This document shows positions 22,280 through 30,544 of a stretch of 32,810 bases of DNA, piece by piece. The position numbers and the translations under genes were made by a program. The stretch spans positions 1 through 32,810 of the forward strand of contig CAMNCG010000019.1 of NCBI GenBank assembly GCA_946534105.1, given 5' to 3'. Below the pieces are notes generated by a model. It worked only from the letters and a program-made list of their open reading frames with translations, was not told the DNA's origin and did not search any database. How positions within the stretch are numbered: position 1 is the first letter of the stretch; every line of letters begins with the position of its first letter. This stretch comes from an uncultured Verrucomicrobiota bacterium (GTDB taxonomy: Bacteria > Verrucomicrobiota > Kiritimatiellia > RFP12 > UBA3636).

Positions 22280-23845
22280 ATGAACGACATCGACTCCAAG
22301 CCCGCCGGCGCGAGCGCCGGCGGCGGCGCGTCCGGGAAGCGCGCTTTCGACAACGATCTGTACATCGAGCTCCAATCCGCCGCGATCCGCGACCGGGCGA
22401 AGCGGTTCGGCAACAAGCTCTATCTCGAAATCGGGGGCAAGCTCCTCCAGGACCTCCACGCGGCCCGCATCCTCCCGGGGTTCGAGCCGGACGTGAAGCT
22501 GCGCATGCTTCAGGCGCTCGGCGACCAGATCGAGTTCATCGTCTGCGCCTACGCCGGCGACATTGAGCATCGCCGCTTCCGCGCCGATTTCGGCACGACG
22601 TACGACGCCGAGGTGCTGCGCCTCGTGGACGACGTTCGCGCGCGCGGCCTCGCCGTGAAGTCGGTCGTCCTGACGCGCTTCGATCCGTCGATGCGCGCCG
22701 CGGCCGCGTTCGCCGACCGCCTCCGCCAGGCCGGTCTGGCGGTGTACCTCCACGCGGCGATTCCGGGCTATCCCGCGAACGTCGACCTCATCCTTTCGGA
22801 CGAGGGGTTCGGGCGCAATCCGTTCGTCGAAACGTCGGCCCCGATCGTCGGCGTCATCGCCCCCGGGCCGTCGAGCGGCAAGCTTGCCACCGCGCTTTCC
22901 CAGGTGTGGCACGAGAACCGCCGCGGCGTCGGCGCCGGCTACGCGAAGTACGAGACGTTCCCGGTGTGGAACCTCCCGCTCTCGCATCCCGTGAACGTCG
23001 CCTACGAGGCCGCCACGGCCGACATCGAGGACTTCAACCAGATCGATCCCTTCCACCTCGACGCCTACGGCGAAAAGGCGGTGAACTACAACCGCGACGT
23101 CGCGGCGTTTCCGATCCTGCGCTCCCTTCTGGAGCGCCTGCTTCCGGCCGACCAGATCTACCGCTCTCCGACGGACATGGGCGTCAACAAGGTCGGCTTC
23201 GCGATCGCCGACGACGAGGCCGTTCGCGAAGCCTCGCGCCAGGAGATCATCCGCCGCCACCTCAAGGGCGAGGCGGACCTCGCCGCGGACCGCGCCACCA
23301 CCGCCACGGTCGAGCGCCTCCGCGCCATCATGGCCGCGTGCGGGCTCAAGGACGAGGACCGCCCGGTCGTGATCCCCGCGCGGGAAGCCGCCGCGGCCGG
23401 GGAGGCCGAGGGCAAGGGCGTTCGCGGCATCTGCTGCGCGACGGCCCTGCGCCTGCCGGACGGCACGATCGTCACGGGAAAGAATTCCGTGCTTCTGCGC
23501 TCCGCCGCCGCCGCGATCCTCAACGGCGTCAAGAAGCTTGCCGGTATCCCCGACGCGCTGGAACTCCTCCCGAAGCACGTCGTGCGCTCCGTGACGGAGA
23601 TGAAGGCCGGGCTTCTCGGCCACAAGAACTCCAACCTCAACGTCGAGGAGCTCCTCGTCGCGCTCGCCATTTCCGCCGTGAACAACGGCGCCGCCGCGCT
23701 CGCGCTGGAGAAGCTTCCCGCGCTCCGCGACTGCGAGATGCACATGACGCACATTTCGTCGGCTTCCGACGCCGCCGGCCTCCGGCGGCTCGGCATCCGC
23801 GTCACGTGCGATCCGCGGTTCCCGACGAAGGACCTGTCGCGCTGA
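22280..23845 (+). CDS. DUF1846 / UPF0371 family protein
   Basis: The protein has 521 residues; the family is usually about 500. After a 20-residue Gly/Ala-rich tail the match to UPF0371 proteins of Firmicutes is close throughout: NKLYLEIGGKLLQDLHAARILPGF (about 49-72), YAGDIEHRRFRADFGTTYD (about 94-112), LSDEGFGRNPFVET, APGPSSGKLATALSQVWHE (about 195-213, a P-loop-like turn), KYETFPVWNLPLSHPVN, SPTDMGVNKVGFAIADDE and a C-terminal cysteine-containing RVTCDPRFP. The fold is reported as P-loop/Rossmann-like, but no reaction is established to my knowledge, so no function is assigned. The 3' end overlaps the convergent NAD kinase gene by 44 nt. Pairing with hexokinase hints at carbohydrate or nucleotide metabolism (weak inference). 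Confidence 0.93.
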   Translation: MNDIDSKPAGASAGGGASGKRAFDNDLYIELQSAAIRDRAKRFGNKLYLEIGGKLLQDLHAARILPGFEPDVKLRMLQALGDQIEFIVCAYAGDIEHRRFRADFGTTYDAEVLRLVDDVRARGLAVKSVVLTRFDPSMRAAAAFADRLRQAGLAVYLHAAIPGYPANVDLILSDEGFGRNPFVETSAPIVGVIAPGPSSGKLATALSQVWHENRRGVGAGYAKYETFPVWNLPLSHPVNVAYEAATADIEDFNQIDPFHLDAYGEKAVNYNRDVAAFPILRSLLERLLPADQIYRSPTDMGVNKVGFAIADDEAVREASRQEIIRRHLKGEADLAADRATTATVERLRAIMAACGLKDEDRPVVIPAREAAAAGEAEGKGVRGICCATALRLPDGTIVTGKNSVLLRSAAAAILNGVKKLAGIPDALELLPKHVVRSVTEMKAGLLGHKNSNLNVEELLVALAISAVNNGAAALALEKLPALRDCEMHMTHISSASDAAGLRRLGIRVTCDPRFPTKDLSR

Positions 23846-24707
23846 CCGGCCGCGCCGAAGAGTAGTTCCAGCCGAGTTTCACGCGGAGCGGCTCGAACGG
23901 GTCGGCGCCCGGCATCGACACGAGCGAGACGCGCAGCGCGGCGGTCGTCGCCGTGAAGGAATCCCCTTCGCGCATCCGTCCGCACACGATCCCGTCGGCG
24001 CAGAAGGCGACGGGTCCGCCCGCGCGCACGACGCGCACCGTGGCGATGCTGTCGCCGGGCAGGACGAGCGGCCGGGAGGTGAGGGTGTGCGGACAGATGA
24101 CGTTCGCGACGAACGCGTCCGCCCTCGGCGAGAGGAGCGGGCCGCCGGCCGAGAGCGAATACGCGGTGGAGCCTGTCGGGGTGGCCAGGATGAGCCCGTC
24201 GCACGGGAACTCCGCCACGTGCTCGCCGTCCACCTCCAGCGCGATGCAGGCGACGCGGCCGGTTCCCTGGCGCGTCGCGACGAGATCGTTGAGCGCGAGC
24301 GCGGGCTTCCCGGCCGGGCCGTTGCCTCCGCGCCGCACCTGCGCGCGGAGCATGGAACGCTCCTCGATGCGCGTTTCGCCGTCGCGCCACGCGCGGAGCG
24401 CCTCTTCCGCGCCGGAGAGGGGAGCGGCGGAAAGGTAGCCGAGCGTGCCGATGTTGACGCCGAGGAAGGGTTTTCCGAGTTGCGCGTGGGCGCGCACGGC
24501 GCTCAGCATCGACCCGTCGCCGCCGAGCGCGAGCAGGGCGTCCGCCTTTTTCGCGTCCCGCTCTTCGAGCAGTTCGATGCCGAGACGCTTCGCGACGGAG
24601 ACCAGTTTTTTCACCGCCCCGGGCGTCGCCCGCAGGGTGTCGTTGCGGACGAGCGCCAGCGCCGGCCTTTTCCGCGCCGCCTTCGGGACTTTGCTTTTCG
24701 TGTCCAT
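23802..24707 (-). CDS. nadK: NAD kinase
   Basis: The protein has 301 residues and phosphorylates NAD to NADP. Diagnostic motifs are present: ALGGDGSMLSAV (60-71) with the catalytic GGDG, FLGVNIGTLGYLS (81-93), ALNDLV (138-143, normally NE/ND) and GLILATPTGSTAYSLSAGGPL (171-191). The all-beta C-terminal half continues to about residue 280. The last 15 or so residues (SARPVSATGPSSG) are low complexity and coded opposite the end of the DUF1846 gene; the 44-nt tail-to-tail overlap suggests stop codons moved as the genome compacted. ATG 24707 lies 9 nt after a TGTGGTAGACT element and has no ribosome site. It is divergent from dnaA. Confidence 0.93.
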   Translation of the reverse strand: MDTKSKVPKAARKRPALALVRNDTLRATPGAVKKLVSVAKRLGIELLEERDAKKADALLALGGDGSMLSAVRAHAQLGKPFLGVNIGTLGYLSAAPLSGAEEALRAWRDGETRIEERSMLRAQVRRGGNGPAGKPALALNDLVATRQGTGRVACIALEVDGEHVAEFPCDGLILATPTGSTAYSLSAGGPLLSPRADAFVANVICPHTLTSRPLVLPGDSIATVRVVRAGGPVAFCADGIVCGRMREGDSFTATTAALRVSLVSMPGADPFEPLRVKLGWNYSSARPVSATGPSSGTADRT

Positions 24708-24716
24708 GACGCCGCG

Positions 24717-24727
24717 AGTCTACCACA
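24717..24727 (-). promoter_or_regulatory. Extended -10 promoter TGTGGTAGACT of nadK
   Basis: On the minus strand TGTGGTAGACT ends 9 nt before ATG 24707. No -35 is seen at the usual distance. This predicts a leader of 0-3 nt. Confidence 0.5.
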
Positions 24728-24762
24728 TTCCGTCCGCCCGCTTGTCGCCCTCGCCGCGCCGG

Positions 24763-24795
24763 CCTGTTGACAACCTGTTGATAACCTGTCCGCAA
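24763..24795 (+). repeat. Three tandem 11-bp DnaA-box-like repeats upstream of dnaA
   Basis: CCTGTTGACAA (24763-24773), CCTGTTGATAA (24774-24784) and CCTGTCCGCAA (24785-24795) abut without gaps. Read on the minus strand the middle unit contains TTATCAACA, one mismatch from the classic DnaA box TTATCCACA; the others have two (TTGTCAACA) and three (TTGCGGACA) mismatches. Eleven-bp phasing would place sites on one DNA face. The likely use is DnaA autoregulation or part of an origin; direct evidence is lacking. Confidence 0.65.
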
Positions 24796-24813
24796 CTTGA
24801 CCGTTTTTTTTCC

Positions 24814-24842
24814 TTGCCCCCCGCAGTGTTTTGCGGGAGAAT
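24814..24842 (+). promoter_or_regulatory. Candidate dnaA promoter
   Basis: TTGCCC (24814-24819) and GAGAAT (24837-24842) are 17 nt apart, and the ATG at 24851 follows after 8 nt. The -10 is imperfect. It lies 19 nt downstream of the DnaA-box-like repeats, a position where bound DnaA could block it. Confidence 0.45.
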
Positions 24843-24850
24843 GGGCGGCG

Positions 24851-26251
24851 ATGAACAACCCACTTTCCGTTTGGGAAACGGCGCGCGCCCGGCTGGGAGC
24901 AACGCTCGACCCCGACACGTTTTCGCGCTGGATCGCCCCGCTCGTCCCGATGGAGGGCGAGGGCGGTTCGCTTGCGCTCGCGGTTGGAGACGATTTCACG
25001 AAGCTCTGGATCAAGAACAACTACGACGGCTACATCGACGACGCCGTGCGTTCGGTCGATCCGGAGATGACGCACGATTTCACGTTCCGCCCCGACGCCG
25101 TGCCCCCGCCCCCCGATCCCCCGCCCGAGCCGACGCTTTCCGCGCCGGCGCCGCGCCGCGAGGAATCCGGCTCCGCCCCCGGCTTCTCCCCGCGCGGCCC
25201 CGCCGGCGAACTGCGCGGCATGCCGCTCGACCCCAATTTCACGTTCGAAAACTTCGTGCAGGGTCCGTCGAACAGCTTCGCCCACGCCGCGGCCGCGCAG
25301 GCGGCCGCGAACCCGGGCGGCGTCTACAACCCGCTCCTCATCTACGGCGACACCGGGCTCGGCAAGACGCACCTCATGCAGGCCGTCGCCCACGCCGTGC
25401 ACGTGCGCGACGCCCGCGCGACGATCGTCTACATCACGCTCGAAGCGATGCTGAACGACTTCATCGAGTCGATCCGCGCCGGCCGCTCGGCGGAATTCCG
25501 CGCGCGGTACCGCCACGCGGACCTCCTGCTCGTGGACGACGTGCAGTTCCTCACGGGCAAGACGGCGCTGCAGGAGGAGTTCTTCAACACGTTCAACGCG
25601 CTCCAGAACGAGCACCGCCAGATCATCCTCACGAGCGACCGTCCCCCGAACAAGATCCAGGGGCTCGACGACCGTCTCGTCTCGCGCTTCCAGCAGGGCC
25701 TCGTCACGGACATCCAGTCCCCCGACTACGCCACGCGCATGGCGATCCTCAAGAGCAAGCAGGCCACCGCGTCGATGCCGCTGCCGGACGAATACCTCTC
25801 CTACATCGCCGAGAACATCACCTCCAACGTGCGGCAGCTCGAAGGCGCGCTCACGCGTCTCGTCTGCTACCAGAACCTCCTCGGCAAGCCGATCACGCGC
25901 GAAATCATGGTCGAGCAGCTGCGCGGCGCGATCGACCGCGAGGCGCGCGCCGAGCCGACGTGCCAGGACATCCAGCGCGTCGTCGCGGAGCAGTTCGACC
26001 TGCGGCTTTCGGACATGACGAGCCGCGACCGCTCGCAGAACGTCGCGCTCCCGCGCCAGATCGCCATGTACCTCTGCCGAGCCCTCACGCGCCGCTCGCT
26101 GCCGGAAATCGCCCGCGCGTTCGACAAGACCCACGCGACGGTCGTCCACGCCTGCAAGACCGTCCACGGCCGCATGGAAACCGACCACGCCGTGCGTTCG
26201 CAGGTCGAAACCGCCTGCGCCAAGCTCGGGCGCGACCCCTCGGACATCTAA
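24851..26251 (+). CDS. dnaA: Chromosomal replication initiator DnaA
   Basis: The protein has 466 residues. Domain I is at about 1-75, a Pro/Ala-rich linker (domain II) at about 80-125, and the AAA+ domain at about 126-365 with FTFENFVQGPSNSFAHAAA, Walker A GDTGLGKT (166-173), Walker B LLLVDDVQF (225-233) and GLDDRLVSRF (271-280). Domain IV lies at 370-466. The DNA-binding signature is altered: where E. coli has FGGRDHTTVLHA, this protein has FDKTHATVVHA (424-434), one residue shorter, with Thr in place of Asp433 and Ala in place of Thr435. Arg399, Leu422 and Pro423 equivalents are kept (R394, L417, P418). DnaA binds and melts the origin and often represses its own gene. dnaN and recF are not adjacent. 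Confidence 0.97.
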   Translation: MNNPLSVWETARARLGATLDPDTFSRWIAPLVPMEGEGGSLALAVGDDFTKLWIKNNYDGYIDDAVRSVDPEMTHDFTFRPDAVPPPPDPPPEPTLSAPAPRREESGSAPGFSPRGPAGELRGMPLDPNFTFENFVQGPSNSFAHAAAAQAAANPGGVYNPLLIYGDTGLGKTHLMQAVAHAVHVRDARATIVYITLEAMLNDFIESIRAGRSAEFRARYRHADLLLVDDVQFLTGKTALQEEFFNTFNALQNEHRQIILTSDRPPNKIQGLDDRLVSRFQQGLVTDIQSPDYATRMAILKSKQATASMPLPDEYLSYIAENITSNVRQLEGALTRLVCYQNLLGKPITREIMVEQLRGAIDREARAEPTCQDIQRVVAEQFDLRLSDMTSRDRSQNVALPRQIAMYLCRALTRRSLPEIARAFDKTHATVVHACKTVHGRMETDHAVRSQVETACAKLGRDPSDI

Positions 26252-26268
26252 CCGCCCCTCCCGCCGAA

Positions 26269-27645
26269 ATGGACCCGATCTTCGTTCTCTCCGCGATCCT
26301 CGACGCCGTCGCCCTCTGGGCGCTCTGGAACGGGGCCCGCCGCCTCGTCCTCGGCCGCGCCGGCACGGCGCGGCGCGCCGTGCGCGCCTGCGCGAAGGAT
26401 CTTGGCACCCTCCTGCGCTCGTCGTCCGACCTCCTGCCGCCCGACCGCCTCGGCGCCCTCGCTTCCGCCGTGTCGGACCTCCGCGCGGCCGGCCGCACCG
26501 TCCGCGACAGGGCGGAAGCCGACGCCGCGATCGCACGGGCCCGCGAAGCCGCCGACGCCGCGACCGCGGAACTCCCGCGGAACCGCGCCCCCGCCGCCCT
26601 CCGCGAGGTGGTGGAGACGGTGATCGTCGCCTTCGGCGTGGCACTCGCCGTGCGCGCGTACTTCTTCCAGCCGTTCAAGATCCCCACCGGATCGATGCAG
26701 CCGACGCTCTACGGCATCCACGCCGAAGACGCCGACGGACCGGATTTCTTCGACCGTTTCACGCCGCTGAAGATCCTCAAATGGGCGGCGACGGGCCGCT
26801 GGTACCGCGACGCCGTGGCCGCGCGCGACGGTTCGCTCGCGATCTGGACGGACCACGTCGGCGCCCCCGGCTACGTGCTCGCGTCGCTCGCCGGCGAGAC
26901 GTTCAAGATCCCGCAGGACGCCATGGAGCGCCACGAGAACGAGCTGCTGCGCTTCCACGACCTCCGGCCCGACGACCCGACCGCCTCGCGTCCCGGCGCG
27001 CTCCGCGGCACGGTCCGCAAGGGCGACCGCGTCTGGCGCGGCTACGTCGTTTCCGGCGACCAGGTGTTCGTGAACCGCTTCCTCTGGTACCTGCGGCCGC
27101 CGAAACGCGACGAGATCGTCGTCTTCTCCACGTCGAAGACCGAACGCGCGCCTTCGTCCGGCTCCTCCGCCGCCACGCCGGGCCGGCGCACGCTGCACGT
27201 GCCGTTCTTCGGATTCGACCTCGCGCTCGACGAGACGCCGATCCCCGGCCTCATGCCCGGGATGTTCTACATCAAGCGTCTCGTGGGTCTGCCCGGCGAG
27301 CGAGTCTCGGTCGATCCGCCCCGCCTCGTCGTGAACGGCAAGCCCGTCTCCGGCTTCCGCGGGATCGACCGCGAAACGTCGCGAGGCCCGTCCCGCACGG
27401 GCCCGAACTACGCCGGCTACCACCTCACCGGCGATCCCGAACTCGGCCGCAACTCGAACCCGTCCTGGCCGCTCGGCCGCCCGGGCGCGGAAATCGCCGT
27501 GGGCGACGCCTATCTGCCGATGGGCGACAATACCCGCAACTCGTTCGACGGCCGCTACTGGGGTCCGGTGCCGCGGCCGCAGATGCTCGGCCCGGCGGCG
27601 CTCGTGTACTGGCCGCTTTCGGTCCGCTGGGGCTCGGTCTGGTAG
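26269..27645 (+). CDS. lepB: Signal peptidase I
   Basis: The protein has 458 residues, much longer than the usual 180-330. It has an N-terminal hydrophobic segment (about 4-20), a helical Arg/Ala-rich cytoplasmic region, and a second TM (VETVIVAFGVALAVRAYFF, about 115-133) leading into the catalytic box FKIPTGSMQPTL with nucleophile Ser142. A long insert separates it from the general-base box YIKRLVGLPGE with Lys336. The terminal motif MGDNTRNSFDGRYWGPV lies at about 417-433. It cuts signal peptides of exported proteins on the outer face of the inner membrane. The roughly 190-residue gap between Ser and Lys includes a region (about 150-290) with no similarity I recognise. It starts 17 nt after dnaA and may be co-transcribed with it. 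Confidence 0.93.
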   Translation: MDPIFVLSAILDAVALWALWNGARRLVLGRAGTARRAVRACAKDLGTLLRSSSDLLPPDRLGALASAVSDLRAAGRTVRDRAEADAAIARAREAADAATAELPRNRAPAALREVVETVIVAFGVALAVRAYFFQPFKIPTGSMQPTLYGIHAEDADGPDFFDRFTPLKILKWAATGRWYRDAVAARDGSLAIWTDHVGAPGYVLASLAGETFKIPQDAMERHENELLRFHDLRPDDPTASRPGALRGTVRKGDRVWRGYVVSGDQVFVNRFLWYLRPPKRDEIVVFSTSKTERAPSSGSSAATPGRRTLHVPFFGFDLALDETPIPGLMPGMFYIKRLVGLPGERVSVDPPRLVVNGKPVSGFRGIDRETSRGPSRTGPNYAGYHLTGDPELGRNSNPSWPLGRPGAEIAVGDAYLPMGDNTRNSFDGRYWGPVPRPQMLGPAALVYWPLSVRWGSVW

Positions 27646-27670
27646 GAGCAGGACCCGGAGACGCAACCAC

Positions 27671-28645
27671 ATGATTGACTGGCTCCTTCCCTTCGCCGCG
27701 ATCATCGCCGGACTCGGCGCGCTCGTGTTCTCCGCCGACGTCTTCGTCGCCGGCGCTTCGGACGGCGCGCGCCGCCTCGGCGCGCCGGCGCTCCTCGTCG
27801 GCATGGTCGTCGTCGGGTTCGGCACGTCGGCGCCGGAAATGGCGGTCTCGGCCGTGAGCGCCGTGCGCGGCGCGTCCGGGCTCGCGCTCGGTAACGCCTA
27901 CGGCTCCAACGTCTGCAACATCGCCCTCATCATCGGCCTCTGCGCGCTCGTGCGCCCGCTCGCGGTGAACCGAAGCGCGATCCGATTCGCGATCCCGGCG
28001 CTGCTTTTCGTCACGGCCGTTTCCGCAGTTCTGCTGAAGGACGCGCGTCTTGGTGCCGGACTCTCGCGCGCCGACGCCTGGATTCTCCTCGCACTCTTCG
28101 CCGCGGCGCTCTTCGCGATGGCTCGCGACGCGTCCGCCGACTCCGGCCCGGACGAGGCCGCCGCCGCGCCCGTAGCCTCCCTCGGCGTCTGCGCGGCCAA
28201 AGTCGTCTTCGGCATCACCGCGCTTGTGCTCTCCTCCCGCATACTCGTCTGGGGCGCGGTGGAGATCGCGATGAAACTCGGCGTCTCCGACCTTGTGATC
28301 GGGCTCACCATCGTCGCCCTCGGCACCTCGCTTCCAGAACTCGCCTCCTCGCTCGCGGCGGTGCGCCGCGGCGAAGATGACCTCGCCGTCGGCAACATCG
28401 TCGGGTCCAACCTCTTCAATGCCCTCGCCGTCGTGGGTATCGCCGGCGCGATCGCGCCCATGCCGGCCGTGGACGGCGCGGTCCTCGGCCGCGACCTCCC
28501 GGCCTCGTTCGCCCTCGCGCTCTTCCTCCTCGTCGCGGGCTTCCCGCGCCGCGGCGCCGCCGTCGGGCGCATCGGCCGCGTTTCCGGCGCCGCCCTCCTG
28601 CTTTCCTACGCCGCCTACATCGCCCTGCTCGCCGTCCGGGCCTGA
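27671..28645 (+). CDS. CaCA-family Na+/Ca2+-type antiporter (YrbG-like)
   Basis: The protein has 324 residues and about ten TM helices. It carries the two inverted alpha repeats that form the ion path: GFGTSAPEMAVSAVSAVRG with GNAYGSNVCN (about 56-90), and ALGTSLPELASSLAAVRRG with GNIVGSNLFN (about 216-255). Both acidic ion ligands (SAPEM and SLPEL Glu) are present. The family exchanges Ca2+ or other cations for Na+, K+ or H+; the specific ions cannot be read here. An acidic loop (about 155-170) lies between the halves. GGAG about 10 nt before ATG 27671 is the likely ribosome site, and the gene follows lepB by 25 nt. Its last 31 nt overlap the convergent glycosyltransferase gene. Confidence 0.93.
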   Translation: MIDWLLPFAAIIAGLGALVFSADVFVAGASDGARRLGAPALLVGMVVVGFGTSAPEMAVSAVSAVRGASGLALGNAYGSNVCNIALIIGLCALVRPLAVNRSAIRFAIPALLFVTAVSAVLLKDARLGAGLSRADAWILLALFAAALFAMARDASADSGPDEAAAAPVASLGVCAAKVVFGITALVLSSRILVWGAVEIAMKLGVSDLVIGLTIVALGTSLPELASSLAAVRRGEDDLAVGNIVGSNLFNALAVVGIAGAIAPMPAVDGAVLGRDLPASFALALFLLVAGFPRRGAAVGRIGRVSGAALLLSYAAYIALLAVRA

Positions 28646-30537
28646 CGCGCGGGGTCCGCCGGAGTCCCGTTTCCGCCCTGGTGGTCGAAGTCTTTCACGC
28701 CGTCGGGCATGGATCGCGACAGAAAGCCGCGCAGGAAGTTCCAGCCGTAGGCGTAGTGCGTCGTCACGACGCCCGCCGCGGTCCACGCCCACGTGCGGAG
28801 GCGCGGCGAGAAGGAAGCCGCGAGCACAGCCAGCGCGTAGAAGGCGAGGACGGCCGCGCCGAACGCCGCCGGGCCGCGCAGGACAAGTTCGTACAGCGCG
28901 CAGGCCCTGCGGGCGTCGCCGGAGGCGCATCCGAAGCATCCGGTTCTGAAGAGCGCCCAGGCCGCGGCGCAGAGCGCTTCCCCGATCGTGCCGAGCAGGA
29001 GCAGCGAGGGCGCGAAGTAGGCGGGGCGGCGGGAGTTTTCCGGATAGCGGCGCGCGAAGAACCCGCGGTGCCGGGCGTAGCGGGAGACCTGCCGCAGGTG
29101 CGGCCCGAAGAGCGGTCGGCGGTGGTGCGCGGCGACGACCTGGGGATCGTAGACGAGACGAGCCTTTTCGCCGTAGACGAGGGCCCGGCAGAGGAACGTG
29201 TCCTCGCCCGGCCAGTGCGCCGAACTGTAGCCGCCGATCCTGCGCAGGAGCGACGCCCGGACGAGCAGGTTGCAGCTCGGAAGGTCGTCCTCGTCGCGAA
29301 CTGCGGTGGGGAAGTAGCGCCGCCGGGCGCCGCCCGAGACGAGCGGGTTTTCGTAGACGCGGCCGGAAAGCTTCGCCGCCGGCGGGTCGTCGCGCGGCGT
29401 CACCGCGGGCCCGCCGACGCCGCCGACCTCCGGCACCCCGAACCACGGCAGCGCGTGCGCGAGCCAGCCGGGGAGCGGGCGGGCGTCGTCGTCGAGAAAC
29501 GCCACGACTTCGCCGCGCGCCTCCCGGATGCCGGCGTTGCGCTTCTCGGAGGGGAGAATGCGGCCGGTCGGGATCTCGCGGACCCACGGCGGCCAGGATT
29601 CGCCGGTCGGGGCGTCCGGCAGGACGATCGCTTCGAGTTCCGCGGCGGGAACCGCCGCGCGCTCGGCGGCAAGCGCCTCGACGCACTGCCGGAGCATGCC
29701 GCTCGCGCCGGGGCAGGCGATCACGGCCGTGACGGTCGCCGGTTTCTCCGGCATGGCGTGCGGCTCGGCGGCCTTGTAGTAGCGCAGGAGGCGGGCCCGC
29801 CAGAAGATCGCGGCGGTGTCCACGAGCACGTCGCGGACGTTCCTCGCCGTGAGCGCGCCGGCTCGGCCGTGGTAGTCCAGCTCGATGGGAGCCTCGGAGA
29901 CGCGGTAGCCGGCGTCGCGCGCGATGGCGAGAACTTCGAGATCGAAGGCGTAGCGCTTCGTCACCATCCTCGAAAACGCGAAGTCGAGCGATTCGCGCGT
30001 GAAGAGTTTCATGCCCGTCTGCGTGTCGTGGACCGGCAGTTGCAGGAGAGCGTGCACGAGGGAATAGTAGACGAGTGACGCGAACCGGCGGCGCAGGGGG
30101 TAGTCGATCTTCGACTCCGGGTGCATCTTCGAGCCGATCACGACGTCCGCTCCGTCGCGGCGCATGATCTCGAAGAAGCCCCAGATTCGGTCCGGCGCGA
30201 GGTCGAGGTCGCCGTCGAGCAGGAGTACGTGCGTGCCGCGGCTCGCGCGGAATCCCGCGACGAGCGCGGCGCCCTTGCCGCCGTTTTCGGGCAGGAGAAC
30301 GGGGCGCACCCGGTCCGGCCCAAGCGCGCGCGCCGCGGCGAGCAGCGCCTCGTCCGTGCCGTCGCCGGAGCCGTCGTCCACGGGCACGATTTCGTGCGGC
30401 ACGCCGCCGCGGTCCAGAAGATCCGCGACGGCGCGGACATTGGCCTCCGCCGTGGCGGCCAGCCGGTAGCAAGGCATGACCACCGACAGCATCTCGAAGC
30501 CGTTCGGCGCGGCGAAAGCGGAAGGCGTCCCGTCCAT
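28615..30537 (-). CDS. Membrane protein with two family-2 glycosyltransferase domains
   Basis: The protein has 640 residues. Domain 1 (about 15-250) is a DPM1/dolichyl-phosphate-like GT2: SVVMPCYR, IVPVDDGSGDGTDE, LPENGGKGAALVAGF, LLLDGDLDLAPD (the DxD-type metal site) and QTGMKLFTRE. Domain 2 (about 270-500) is a second GT2: EKRNAGIREARGEVVAFLDDDARPLPGWL, then a receiver half with GWP-type HWPGEDTFLCRAL. The C-terminal part has two or three hydrophobic segments (APSLLLLGTIGEALCAAAWAL, AAVLAFYALAVLAASF). One chain could thus charge a lipid carrier and extend it, or make two linkages (inference). ATG 30537 lies 7 nt after a TAGAAT -10. It is not linked to the EPS operon but could serve the same envelope glycans. 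Confidence 0.88.
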   Translation of the reverse strand: MDGTPSAFAAPNGFEMLSVVMPCYRLAATAEANVRAVADLLDRGGVPHEIVPVDDGSGDGTDEALLAAARALGPDRVRPVLLPENGGKGAALVAGFRASRGTHVLLLDGDLDLAPDRIWGFFEIMRRDGADVVIGSKMHPESKIDYPLRRRFASLVYYSLVHALLQLPVHDTQTGMKLFTRESLDFAFSRMVTKRYAFDLEVLAIARDAGYRVSEAPIELDYHGRAGALTARNVRDVLVDTAAIFWRARLLRYYKAAEPHAMPEKPATVTAVIACPGASGMLRQCVEALAAERAAVPAAELEAIVLPDAPTGESWPPWVREIPTGRILPSEKRNAGIREARGEVVAFLDDDARPLPGWLAHALPWFGVPEVGGVGGPAVTPRDDPPAAKLSGRVYENPLVSGGARRRYFPTAVRDEDDLPSCNLLVRASLLRRIGGYSSAHWPGEDTFLCRALVYGEKARLVYDPQVVAAHHRRPLFGPHLRQVSRYARHRGFFARRYPENSRRPAYFAPSLLLLGTIGEALCAAAWALFRTGCFGCASGDARRACALYELVLRGPAAFGAAVLAFYALAVLAASFSPRLRTWAWTAAGVVTTHYAYGWNFLRGFLSRSMPDGVKDFDHQGGNGTPADPARQARTASRAM

Positions 30538-30544
30538 GCGCGCC

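Noticed and set aside
24728-24850. A complete oriC
   Set aside because: Only three box-like units and no clear AT-rich unwinding element or dnaN neighbour. I keep it as a repeat with possible DnaA binding, not a called origin.
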